Source: Halorientalis persicus (lineage in GTDB: Archaea > Halobacteriota > Halobacteria > Halobacteriales > Haloarculaceae). From it: a stretch of DNA of 38,648 nt. The notes below the pieces were generated by a model, which saw only the letters and a list, made by a program, of their open reading frames with translations, did not search any database and had not been told where the DNA came from. Below are positions 1-8,570 of the stretch, piece by piece (positions within the stretch are counted from its first letter, which is position 1; each line of letters opens with the position of its first letter). A program made the position numbers and the translations under genes. Location of the stretch: NCBI RefSeq assembly GCF_900110215.1, contig NZ_FOCX01000029.1, positions 1-38,648 of the forward strand, written 5' to 3'.

Positions 1-1220
1 GCGCCTCAAACCTCGGCCGGTAAGCTGTTACGCTTTTCTTAGAGGGTAGCTGCTTCTAAGCTCACCTCCCGGCTGTTTAGGGCTTGAGACCACCTTCGAT
101 CGCACTTAATCCACACTTTGGGACCTTAACCCAGCTCTGGGTTGTCTCCCTCACGGTACACAGGCTTACCCCGCATACCGGACTCCCCGCGTCGACAGCG
201 TCCGTAGGTTTGGAGTTTGACAGTGGAGCCGACTCCTCTCGGAGGCGGACACCACAATCGGTAGCTCTACCCCACGGACTACCTCGGCGGAGGTCATGCT
301 TCGACATGTTTCGGTCGGAACCAGCTGTTGCCGAGTTCGATGGGCCTTTCACCCCTACACGTAGGTCACGGGAGGGTATTGTAGGACACCATCCCTAACA
401 GGCTTCCACGTGCCTTTCGGCACGCTTCACCTTGCCCACGCGTAGATCACTCGGTTTCGGGTCGTGTCCACGAGACTCCCCGCGCTTGAACACGGCGGCC
501 CTGGCGCAAAGCGCTGCGGCCATGTCGGTTTCCCTGTGCCTTCCCCGATGACCGGGTTAGACTCGCCTCGTAGACACACTCCCTGGTTCGTTTTTCAAAA
601 CGTACGACGGAACATCGGCTCCTCACCAGTCCTACTGGAGGGTCGCCCCTCGATCGTTTCTGGTGAGGCCTTGTATGCCCCGTCGCTCCATCGCCACTTG
701 ATTTCAGGCCCTATTGCACCTCCCTTCTGAGGGTGCTTTGCAGCGTTCGCTCACGCTACTTTTCCACTATCGGTCTCGAGTCGTATTTAGCCTTGGCAGT
801 AGATGCCTGCCGTGTTCACGAGGGATTTCCAACCCCCGATACTCTGGAGCTGACGCACGTCGTACTGGTCTTCATTACGGGGTTGTCACCCTGTTTCACG
901 CTCCGTTCCAGGAGACTTCGTGAAGACGGTCAGACGATGAGTGTCAGTCCAAACACCACATTGCCCGTGAGGGCTTCGGTTTGGGCTAGGTCGCGTTCAC
1001 TCGCGGTTACTGACGACATCACATTCGTTTTCTCTTCCTGCCGGTACTGAGATGTTTCAATTCCCGGCGTTCCCCATTGCGCGAAGCAATTGCGGTGGGG
1101 ATTCCCATTCGGAGATCCTGAGTTCTTCGCCTCCGTGCGGCTCCCTCAGGCTTATCGCAGCTTGGCACGTCCTTCGTCGGCACCTGAGCCGAGCTATCCA
1201 CCAGCTGGCATAGTAGCCAA
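1..1220 (-). rRNA. 23S ribosomal RNA, 5' portion (truncated by window edge)
   Basis: The reverse complement reads as a haloarchaeal 23S rRNA, beginning TTGGCTACTATGCC at position 1220. It continues through recognisable conserved stretches, including the one ending ...AAGCGTAACAGCTTACCGG near position 20. About the first 1.2 kb of the molecule is present; the rest lies beyond the left edge. It is the last visible gene of a leftward operon 16S–tRNA-Ala–23S. The apparent open reading frames inside it are not genes. The exact 5' end is inferred by comparison with the remembered Haloarcula 23S start and could be off by a few bases. Confidence 0.97.
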
Positions 1221-1230
1221 TCGCTGATGA

Positions 1231-1360
1231 TGACCTGGAATGACTCCAGGTCAGTTGGTGACCCGGACTAGGTCCGGGTCGTGTAGTGACTCGGAATAAT
1301 TCCGAGTCGCGTCCGCCAGACACGCTGTCTGGCTGGCTGTCAGACTCAGAGAGTCTGACA
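1231..1360 (-). repeat. Tandem array of five perfect stem-loops in the 23S leader
   Basis: Five consecutive perfect inverted repeats lie just upstream of mature 23S. Arms are 1231-1239/1245-1253, 1260-1268/1272-1280, 1288-1296/1300-1308, 1315-1322/1326-1333 and 1338-1347/1351-1360. Stems are 8-10 bp with loops of 3-5 nt. The first three units begin TGAC at 1231, 1259 and 1287, and the fourth stem starts at 1315, an exact 28-nt period. Stem sequences differ between units, but both arms change together (for example C-G, C-G, T-A at the fifth pair), so structure rather than sequence is kept. It lies between tRNA-Ala and 23S, so it would be transcribed in the precursor RNA. Function unknown. Confidence 0.85.
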
Positions 1361-1570
1361 ACGTCGCTGAAGACTCGATAAACTGCACACGAGTCCAGTG
1401 GACGCCTGGATCGCACGTACACACAGTCTCATCTGCAACGCCCGGTGGTTGCCGGTGCGTGCATCAACCCTTCCCACTCGCGTTCACACGGAGTGGTGCA
1501 TCGGTCTTCCGTACCCGGGTCGAGTGGAGTGCCCCACTTAAGGGACACGGTTCGACTCGGGGACGGGATA
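1361..1570 (-). other. Remainder of tRNA-Ala to 23S spacer
   Basis: This is non-coding spacer between the hairpin array and tRNA-Ala. One arm of the pre-23S processing stem is expected here or within the array, but its partner would lie downstream of 23S, outside the window. A weak TATA-like GTTTATCG on the minus strand near 1374-1385 could be an internal promoter of the kind reported in some haloarchaeal spacers; I cannot support that further. Confidence 0.4.
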
Positions 1571-1642
1571 TGGACCCACTGGGATTTGAACCCAGGGCCT
1601 CCGCCTTGCAAAGGCGGCGCTCTGCCGCTGAGCTATGGGCCC
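1571..1642 (-). tRNA. tRNA-Ala (anticodon UGC)
   Basis: The reverse complement folds as a 72-nt tRNA. The acceptor stem is GGGCCCA paired with TGGGTCC and contains the G3:U70 wobble pair that defines alanine tRNAs. The anticodon stem is CCGCC/GGCGG with a seven-base loop TTTGCAA, giving anticodon UGC. The discriminator is A73 and no 3' CCA is encoded, as is usual in archaea. It sits in the 16S–23S spacer, the standard place for tRNA-Ala in euryarchaea, and is processed from the rRNA precursor. Confidence 0.98.
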
Positions 1643-1656
1643 TTCCCTGCGGACAA

Positions 1657-1675
1657 ATGTTAGCCCTGGCAGTTC
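1657..1675 (-). other. Pre-16S processing stem, 3' arm
   Basis: This 19-nt segment just downstream of the 16S 3' end is complementary to 3315-3333 upstream of the 16S 5' end. Seventeen of 19 positions pair, including one G·U, with two mismatches. A second complementary block, 1645-1652 with 3357-3364, extends it. Together they form the long stem that brackets precursor 16S, which the archaeal splicing endonuclease usually cuts at a bulge-helix-bulge. Confidence 0.75.
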
Positions 1676-1752
1676 ATAGGTGCTCGGTCGGAACGTGGCT
1701 CGAACGTGATCCTCCAAAGGTGGGCTGGGGCGTCGCCCCAGTCCCGGTCTGT

Positions 1753-3225
<1,473 letters not shown>

Positions 3226-3530
3226 GCATTCCCCAATCATGGGGGGCTGGCGGAGACACGCTATGTGTCCGTCATTCGGTGACAAGGTATCGAGAGATTC
3301 GATAGTGTATCACCGAACTGTCAAGGCTCACATCAGATACCATCTGTACGGCGAGGCCGCAGGGGTGGAATCCTCATACTTTCGCCCCACTGAATGTGGG
3401 GAGCGAGAGACCACTGTGTGGAAGCTCGCTCACATCGCCATCATCGACGAGGATACTCGTCTGGGGCGTGGATGGCGTAGCGGGCGACCCCCGCTCGCCG
3501 CCATCCGTCGTGTGCATTTCATTCGATGAG
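3226..3530 (-). other. 16S rRNA leader with processing stem and hairpins
   Basis: Transcribed, non-coding leader of the rRNA operon. It holds the 5' arm of the pre-16S stem at 3315-3333 (partner 1657-1675). It also holds several hairpins: 3255-3259/3265-3269; a two-part stem 3277-3282 and 3288-3293 with 3299-3304 and 3310-3315; a strong GC stem 3382-3390/3396-3406 with one bulged A; and one at 3470-3477/3497-3507. No protein-coding potential is evident. Confidence 0.7.
3315..3333 (-). other. Pre-16S processing stem, 5' arm
   Basis: Complementary to 1657-1675 across the whole 16S gene (17 of 19 paired). The pairing in the leftward transcript would enclose 16S in a long stem, as in other archaeal rRNA precursors. 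Confidence 0.75.
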
Positions 3531-3554
3531 GGTGGTACATAAATACCCGTCGAT
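3531..3554 (-). promoter_or_regulatory. rRNA operon promoter
   Basis: On the minus strand this reads ATCGACGGGTATTTATGTACC, closely resembling the haloarchaeal rRNA promoter pattern TTCGACGGT-TTTATGTACC. The TATA element TATTTATG is at 3538-3545, which predicts transcription starting near 3515, some 290 nt before mature 16S. Only one clear copy was seen, although many haloarchaeal rRNA operons have several. Confidence 0.75.
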
Positions 3555-3562
3555 AGAGATAC

Positions 3563-3607
3563 TGTGTGAGAACTGAGACCACAATACGGGACCGAACTTC
3601 TCACACA
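3563..3607. promoter_or_regulatory. 10-bp inverted repeat upstream of the rRNA promoter
   Basis: TGTGTGAGAA (3563-3572) and TTCTCACACA (3598-3607) are exact reverse complements separated by 25 bp, just upstream of the rRNA TATA box. The spacing suits a dimeric DNA-binding protein contacting two sites, or a cruciform. A regulatory role is inferred from position only. The following stretch to 3789 shows no gene. Confidence 0.4.
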
Positions 3608-3789
3608 CCGTAGATAGTTTCGATCGCGACAGGTCTGGGACGTGATCGGGCGTCTCACGAACGACACTGTTCGGCGGGCGGTTCTATCGAACCGCTGGAG
3701 TCGTGTTGGGTTTGGGTTCTGCCCGTCTCGGCGTCCGTCCCGCTCTCGAATGAGAAACCGACAAAGTTCGGCCGCCCGTACGCACGCGC

Positions 3790-3987
3790 ATGGTTCAGAC
3801 GATCACTGTCGAGGGAATGAGTTGCGAACACTGCGAGCAGACCGTCAGAGAGGCGCTCGAAAACGTCGACGGCGTAACGGAAGTGAGCGTCGACCGCGAA
3901 ACTGCGAAGGCCACAGTCGAGGGCGATGCCGAGGTGGGAACGCTCGTCGACGCGGTCGACGAGGCCGGATACGACGCGTCCGCGTGA
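3790..3987 (+). CDS. Small HMA-domain metal-binding protein (copper chaperone-like)
   Basis: A 65-residue protein consisting of a single heavy-metal-associated domain (beta-alpha-beta-beta-alpha-beta). It starts VQTITVEGMSC and carries the metal-binding GMSCEHC motif at residues 9-15, where the two cysteines bind Cu(I) or a similar ion. The length matches stand-alone CopZ/Atx1-like chaperones, which pass copper to P-type ATPases in the cytoplasm. No copper ATPase or copper regulator lies nearby, so the partner is elsewhere. The gene is monocistronic, divergent from the rRNA operon, with about 160 bp to the next gene. Metal identity is inferred from the family; copper is most likely. Confidence 0.9.
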   Translation: MVQTITVEGMSCEHCEQTVREALENVDGVTEVSVDRETAKATVEGDAEVGTLVDAVDEAGYDASA

Positions 3988-4147
3988 AAACACCGGATCG
4001 ACCGACTCTCTCGCCCCTGACTTTCGTCGGTAGCTGTCACTGCCAGCCACCAGCCCGGAAACCGAACCCGATCCGTCGCGGCGGTTAGGCGCTCGTTTCG
4101 GAACGAACCACTAAGTCGGGCGGTTCCGAACTGTTGACAACTACAGG

Positions 4148-5614
4148 ATGGGTGACGACACGACGACCGGCGTGCGGATCGGCGCTGTCGATCCGCCGCC
4201 ATGCAAGCGGCCGCTGGAGGCGATCGAACGCGACGGGGAGTGGATCGTTCGCGAGTACTACCGACGAACCGACGACCCCGGCGACGGTGTCTTCACGTTC
4301 GGGACCTACGACTCGCGGATCGACGCGATGCGAGAGGGACAGCGAGTTCTGAAGCGACGCCGCCATCCCTGTCTTTTGCGGTGGGACACGGAACGGAGTG
4401 TCGGTGGGCTCTACTGGAATCCAGCCTTCGAGGCGCTCACCGTCGAGTACAGCGACCTGCTCCAGTCGTGGGTCGTGACGCCGAAAGACGACCATTTCGT
4501 CTTCCAGGCCTCGGACTCGACCGACGGCGCGTACCAGCTCGGGAAACTGGTTCTGGAACAGTACGACTTCAAGACCGTCGAGTTCTACACGCGCGACGGC
4601 GAACTCGAGACGAAGCGCGAGCACCGTTTTCTCCGACACGACATCACGAAGTCCGGCGTCCGGTTCAAGCGCGGGCAGTTGCCTGCGAGCGTCGAGCGAC
4701 CGGCACCCCCACCCGAGGCCGCCCAGCAGTCGGGGTCGGAGTCGGGCGACGAGGCGGACCAGGGGGCCACCAAGATCATGAACACGCTGGCCTCCGTCAT
4801 CCCCGACATCACGAAACTGGAGGCGCTGTACCTCGAGGGGTCGGTATACCGCTACCGGACTCCCTGGGATGGGGGGTGGGCACAGATTTTGATACTGAAC
4901 CCGGAACAGCAGGATCATCGGACGCTCAAGCACGTGTTCGGGGACGCGATCGGCGCCTGGCGGAAGCTGGCCGACCACGAGAACGTCGCGACGATCCACG
5001 AAACGGGGGGTGAGCCCGCGACGTGGGTTGTCTTCGACGTGAGCGACACGCCGATCGCGGAGCTCCAGGAGCGTACGTCGACCCGCGAGCGGGTCCGACT
5101 CCTCTCCGGGCTTGGGTCGGCGGTCACGGCCGCTCAGCAGCGTGGTATCTACCGGACAGACCTCGAACCCGACAGGATCAGCGTCGACACGACGGCCGAT
5201 TCGGGCGTCGATCAGGGCGGCCTGCGACGCGAGCGGTCGGATACCGGACTGTCTCCTAGTGTCTCCGGGCTGGGCCTCCATCGCCGGATGAGTGAAGCCG
5301 CCGATCGGTACGACGCGAGTCGGTACATGGCTCCCGAGCAGCTTCGCCAGGAAGCGACGCCGACGACGCCCGTCTACCGACTCGGGGCCGTAGCGTACTG
5401 GCTCTTGACTGGGACGGAACCGTACCACAGACGCCAGGACTTCACGACAGCGATCAGAGAGGGCGACCTGACACCGCCGCACGAACTCGCCCAGTTGCCG
5501 TCTGCTGTCAGCGACTGTGTGGGGAAAGCGATGCACAGTGACCCGAACGCACGTCATCGCACCGGCGCGAAGTTCGTCAAGGCACTCGCGCGTGCGCTCG
5601 ACGTGAACGCGTAA
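4148..5614 (+). CDS. Protein-kinase-like protein with degenerate catalytic motifs (probable pseudokinase)
   Basis: 488 residues in two parts joined by an acidic, Ser/Pro/Gln-rich linker (about 183-207). Residues 1-180 form an N-terminal region I do not recognise. Residues 212-488 show a eukaryote-type kinase layout: a Gly-containing stretch near 230-243, a DHENVATI element (276-283), a catalytic-loop-like YRTDLEPDRI (335-344), SRYMAPEQL (391-399, the APE motif) and YRLGAVAYWLLTG (410-422, subdomain IX). Key residues look wrong. The beta3 lysine is not visible in AQILIL, the HRDxKxxN Lys and Asn read Glu and Arg, and the DFG position reads SGL (373-375). Catalysis is therefore doubtful; a regulatory or scaffold role is inferred. 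The closest annotation would be 'serine/threonine protein kinase-like'. Confidence 0.8.
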   Translation: MGDDTTTGVRIGAVDPPPCKRPLEAIERDGEWIVREYYRRTDDPGDGVFTFGTYDSRIDAMREGQRVLKRRRHPCLLRWDTERSVGGLYWNPAFEALTVEYSDLLQSWVVTPKDDHFVFQASDSTDGAYQLGKLVLEQYDFKTVEFYTRDGELETKREHRFLRHDITKSGVRFKRGQLPASVERPAPPPEAAQQSGSESGDEADQGATKIMNTLASVIPDITKLEALYLEGSVYRYRTPWDGGWAQILILNPEQQDHRTLKHVFGDAIGAWRKLADHENVATIHETGGEPATWVVFDVSDTPIAELQERTSTRERVRLLSGLGSAVTAAQQRGIYRTDLEPDRISVDTTADSGVDQGGLRRERSDTGLSPSVSGLGLHRRMSEAADRYDASRYMAPEQLRQEATPTTPVYRLGAVAYWLLTGTEPYHRRQDFTTAIREGDLTPPHELAQLPSAVSDCVGKAMHSDPNARHRTGAKFVKALARALDVNA

Positions 5615-5732
5615 TCGACAACTGGGAATAGCGGTCACGCGCCGCGCATCTGAGATCGGTGGACTGTTCCGGTCGTTCCAGGCCGGTGGGAACTCGCGGT
5701 ATGCCTTTACTCCGGGCCGTGGAAGGGTCCGT

Positions 5733-6164
5733 ATGTACGATTCCATCCTCGTGCCGACCGACGGCAGTGAGACGGCACAGACGGCGGTCGACCACGCCAT
5801 CGACCACGCGAAGCGATACGACGCGGCGCTGCACACTCTCTACGTCGTCGAAGAACCGCCGATGGACGAGGCGGGCGGTCCGGAAGTCCTCGAATCACTC
5901 GAAACGGCCGGTGAACGGGCGATCCAGCAGGTTGTCGACGCCGCCGAAGACGCCGAGGTGGGGACCGTCGAAGGGATGGTCGCGGAGGGCGCACCTCACC
6001 AGGCGATTCTCGACTACGTCGACCAGAATGGGATCGATCTCGTGGTCATGGGGACCCACGGCCGGACCGGACTGGACCGGCTCTTCCTCGGGAGCGTGAC
6101 GGAGAAGGTCGTCCGTGCGGCCCCCGTCGCGGTCCTCACCGTCGGTCCGGAGCCCGCGGACTGA
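5733..6164 (+). CDS. UspA family universal stress protein
   Basis: A 143-residue single Usp domain. It begins MYDSILVPTDGS, the usual first strand and nucleotide-contact Asp. It ends with the ATP-binding signature GTHGRTGLDRLFLGS (107-121), fitting the G-2x-G-9x-G-(S/T) pattern of ATP-binding Usp proteins. Such proteins are soluble dimers linked to stress or starvation responses; haloarchaea carry many paralogues, so the specific role cannot be assigned. The gene lies alone, 118 bp after the pseudokinase gene and convergent with arsA, whose stop is 22 bp away. Confidence 0.93.
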   Translation: MYDSILVPTDGSETAQTAVDHAIDHAKRYDAALHTLYVVEEPPMDEAGGPEVLESLETAGERAIQQVVDAAEDAEVGTVEGMVAEGAPHQAILDYVDQNGIDLVVMGTHGRTGLDRLFLGSVTEKVVRAAPVAVLTVGPEPAD

Positions 6165-6185
6165 GCCCTGGCCCGGTCGGGGCGA

Positions 6186-7118
6186 TCAAATCTCGATCCG
6201 GTCGGCCAGTCGTTCGAGCGCGTCACGACCGTAGGCTTCGGGGCCGAGGTCTGGGAGGACCTGGATCTCCCGTTCGGGAAACGTCTCGTGGATACGGTCG
6301 AGTTGTCGCTGGTGACTCTCGTGGCGGTCCCGGCACCGCGAACAGTCCTCGTCGGCCGTCTCCAGCACGCGGTTGACGAGCAACGTCTCGACGGGCACAT
6401 CGTACGATTCGAGCCGGTCGACGAGCCGCCGTGTCTCCTCGATGGCGAGCGTTTCGGGCAGGAGGACGACTCGGAAGTCCGTCCGTTCGGGGTCGCGCAG
6501 GAGGGCGGCGACGCGCTCCATCCGACCGCGGAACGCCTGGATCTCGTCTTCGCCACTGTCGTTCCCCCAGAAGGCGGCAGGCCCCACGACCATACTGCGC
6601 GCTGTGTCTACGAGCCGTCGAACCTCACCCCTGACTTTCGTCGCGGTCGAGAGCGACTCACTGAGAACGTCGGGGAGCGTCAACAAGCGGAGCGTGTGCC
6701 CGGTCGGTGCGGTATCGAAGACGACGCGATCCCACTCGTCGTCGGCGTAGTCGAGGAAGAACTGGAGGGAGGCGATCTCGTCGCTCCCCGGGACGAATCC
6801 GGCCTGGAACAGTCGCTCCACGTCCTCGTCGGTCATCGAGATACCGGCGTCCCGGAAGTCGGCGGCCAGCGACGAGACGATCCCCTGATAGGCCGCCTGA
6901 CCCTGCTCGGGATCAGCCTCGACGCCCCAGAGGTCGTCGTCGATGGCCGTCGGCTCTCCGGTCAGAGGCACGTCGAACGCGTCGCCCAGCGAGTGGGCTG
7001 GATCGGTCGAGACCAGCAGCGTCCGTTCGCCACGGGCCGCGAGTTCGAGCGCGGTCGCAGCGGCACAGGTCGTCTTGCCGACGCCACCTTTCCCACCGTA
7101 CAGGACGAATTTCGGCAT
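6186..7118 (-). CDS. arsA: ArsA/Get3 family anion-transporting ATPase
   Basis: 310 residues from the ATG at 7118, giving MPKFVLYGGKGGVGKTT with the deviant Walker A GKGGVGKT at 9-16. An in-frame upstream extension has no family similarity. Further signatures are STDPAHSLGD (switch I region) and DTAPTGHTLRLL, diagnostic of the ArsA/Get3/TRC40 clade. A late CSRC pair corresponds to the zinc-binding CxxC that Get3 uses for dimerisation. Family members either drive arsenite efflux or target tail-anchored membrane proteins. No arsenic genes are nearby, so the Get3-like role is at least as likely. It is divergent from the GT2 gene. Confidence 0.92.
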   Translation of the reverse strand: MPKFVLYGGKGGVGKTTCAAATALELAARGERTLLVSTDPAHSLGDAFDVPLTGEPTAIDDDLWGVEADPEQGQAAYQGIVSSLAADFRDAGISMTDEDVERLFQAGFVPGSDEIASLQFFLDYADDEWDRVVFDTAPTGHTLRLLTLPDVLSESLSTATKVRGEVRRLVDTARSMVVGPAAFWGNDSGEDEIQAFRGRMERVAALLRDPERTDFRVVLLPETLAIEETRRLVDRLESYDVPVETLLVNRVLETADEDCSRCRDRHESHQRQLDRIHETFPEREIQVLPDLGPEAYGRDALERLADRIEI

Positions 7119-7188
7119 GATTATACCGACGGGACCGAGAAACAAAAGTGACGACCGCCAAAGGACCGAGGTAACCAGACGTAATCTG

Positions 7189-7209
7189 TTTTTGGCGAAC
7201 CTAAAAATA
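7189..7209 (+). promoter_or_regulatory. TATA box overlapped by an iron-box-like palindrome
   Basis: TTTTTGGCGAACCTAAAAA at 7189-7207 is an imperfect inverted repeat (TTTTTrG...CyAAAAA), and its right half is part of the TATA-like CTAAAAATA (about 7200-7209). The ATG at 7239 is about 30 bp downstream, so the transcript is probably leaderless. The element resembles the boxes at 14601, 15814, 24989 and 25813-25868 in this window. Confidence 0.5.
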
Positions 7210-7238
7210 CAAGAGGCCCACGTACTGACGGGTACGTA

Positions 7239-7949
7239 ATGAGTCTTCAACAGGCGCGCGCGGAGAGTGAGCGGTTCACCTTCGACGATTTGAGTGTCGT
7301 CATGGGAACGTACAACGAGGCGGAAGCGATCGGGACGGTACTCGAAGACATCGACGACGTGACCGGCGGCCGGGCCGAGGTCGTCTGTGTCGACGGGTCC
7401 GACGACCGAACCCCGGACATCGCCCGCGACCATGGCGCGCGCGTCATCGAACAGGAGCCCCAGGGCTACGGCGTGGCGGTCGAAGCGGCCCTGCAGGCCG
7501 CGGACAGACCAGTCATCGTCACGACCGACTGTGACGACACGTACCCGATGGAGCGGCTACCGGACTTTCTGGACCGGATCAACGAAGGGTACGACGTTGT
7601 CAGCGGTGACCGACTCTATCACGGGGCCGACACCATGCCGACGTTCAACCGCTTGGGGAACCACGCCTTCGCCGCGCTGGCGAGTGCCCTGCTGGGCGAG
7701 CGGGTCCACGATACGACGACTGGAATGCGAGCCTACCGGAGCGAAGTGATCGAGAAGATCGACTGGACCGAGAACACGGGGCTCTCGGCGGAACTCCTCA
7801 TCAGGCCGCTCGTGCGTGAGTACGACGTGTGTGAAATTCCTATCGAGTACGGGGAGCGTGCGGGCGAGACGAAACTCGATCCCATCAGCGGGGGCTACGC
7901 CATCGCCAGATCCATCCTCACGGTCTCGGTCGAAGAACGACTGCGCTGA
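7239..7949 (+). CDS. Family 2 glycosyltransferase (dolichyl-phosphate mannosyltransferase-like)
   Basis: 236 residues with the GT-A fold of family 2. SVVMGTYNEAEAIGTVLEDI (19-38) is the nucleotide-sugar strand, VDGSDDRT (51-58) follows, and TTDCDDTYP (95-103) holds the metal-binding DxD/DD. The pattern resembles polyprenyl-phosphate sugar synthases (Dpm1/AglJ-type) that transfer a sugar from a nucleotide donor to dolichyl phosphate at the cytoplasmic membrane face. No C-terminal transmembrane helices are present, so it is the short soluble form. It is probably a step in N-glycan or other surface glycan assembly; the sugar cannot be told. Its promoter carries an iron-box-like element. It converges with the next gene, with only 6 bp between stops. 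Confidence 0.88.
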   Translation: MSLQQARAESERFTFDDLSVVMGTYNEAEAIGTVLEDIDDVTGGRAEVVCVDGSDDRTPDIARDHGARVIEQEPQGYGVAVEAALQAADRPVIVTTDCDDTYPMERLPDFLDRINEGYDVVSGDRLYHGADTMPTFNRLGNHAFAALASALLGERVHDTTTGMRAYRSEVIEKIDWTENTGLSAELLIRPLVREYDVCEIPIEYGERAGETKLDPISGGYAIARSILTVSVEERLR

Positions 7950-7955
7950 ACGCGG

Positions 7956-8546
7956 CTAGTTTTCGGTTTCGGACTGAGGGCCTCGCCGATAGCTCGTCGT
8001 CCCACCGGGGTGTCCCTGCGGGTTCTCGATGCCGACGAGTTCGCCGCCGGTCGGGGAGGCATAGAGGGCAAAGAGCAGATCGTTGACGAGGTAGTAGCGC
8101 ACGCGCTGGACGCTCCCGCCGTCGGGGTCGGGGTCGATCGTGTCGGCGTTCATCCGCTCGAAGGCCTCGACCCGGGTCGCCGGTGAGAGTGTTGCGAACG
8201 CGTCCACGTCGTACCACGTGTTCACGTAGTCGTCGAGGTACGCGACGGTCTCGGCGATCTCGGTCGCCCGTTCGGGATCGTCCGCGACGCGTCCGCGAAG
8301 GAAGTCGGTCACGAAGCCCTCGACGTTCTCGACGGGGGACGGATAGATCGCCTTCGCGACCGCGACTGCGGTCGTCAGCTCGTGCTCCGAGAGGCTCGCC
8401 GCCGCCTCGTCGGGGCCAGTGGGCGTGGTCGTCCGCCCCTCGCCATCGGCGTCGTCAGTCTCGCCCGACTGTGACAGCGCCAGCGCGCCGCCGGCGACGC
8501 CGACAGCGCCCAGCGCCGCGATGGCGTCCCGTCGGGTCAGTTCCAT
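7956..8546 (-). CDS. Tat-exported gluconate 2-dehydrogenase subunit 3-like protein
   Basis: 196 residues from the ATG at 8546; a GTG nine bases upstream is a less likely start. The N-terminus MELTRRDAIAALGAVGVAGG is a Tat signal (RR at 5-6, then a hydrophobic stretch). The remainder (HELTTAVAVAKAIYPS..., FVTDFLRGR..., YVNTWYDVDAF) matches the pattern of the small gamma subunit of membrane-bound sugar-acid dehydrogenases. That subunit is normally co-exported with a GMC flavoprotein partner. No GMC oxidoreductase or cytochrome is next to it. It follows the GT39-like gene by 24 bp on the same strand and is probably the last gene of the transporter operon. Confident as to family, not as to function. 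Confidence 0.75.
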   Translation of the reverse strand: MELTRRDAIAALGAVGVAGGALALSQSGETDDADGEGRTTTPTGPDEAAASLSEHELTTAVAVAKAIYPSPVENVEGFVTDFLRGRVADDPERATEIAETVAYLDDYVNTWYDVDAFATLSPATRVEAFERMNADTIDPDPDGGSVQRVRYYLVNDLLFALYASPTGGELVGIENPQGHPGGTTSYRRGPQSETEN

Positions 8547-8570
8547 ATCGGACACTGGTGACTCACCGGT

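Noticed and set aside
1231-1360. Possible CRISPR-like array because of the 28-nt period
   Set aside because: Units are not identical repeats with unique spacers; each unit is itself a different perfect hairpin, and no cas genes are present.
1374-1385. TATA-like sequence in the spacer as an internal 23S promoter
   Set aside because: No accompanying haloarchaeal rRNA promoter context (TTCGACG...TACC); noted only as a weak possibility.
4085-5836. 583-codon antisense frame opposite the kinase-like gene
   Set aside because: Arg/Pro/Val-rich composition typical of antisense frames in GC-rich DNA; the plus-strand frame has kinase landmarks and acidic halophilic composition.
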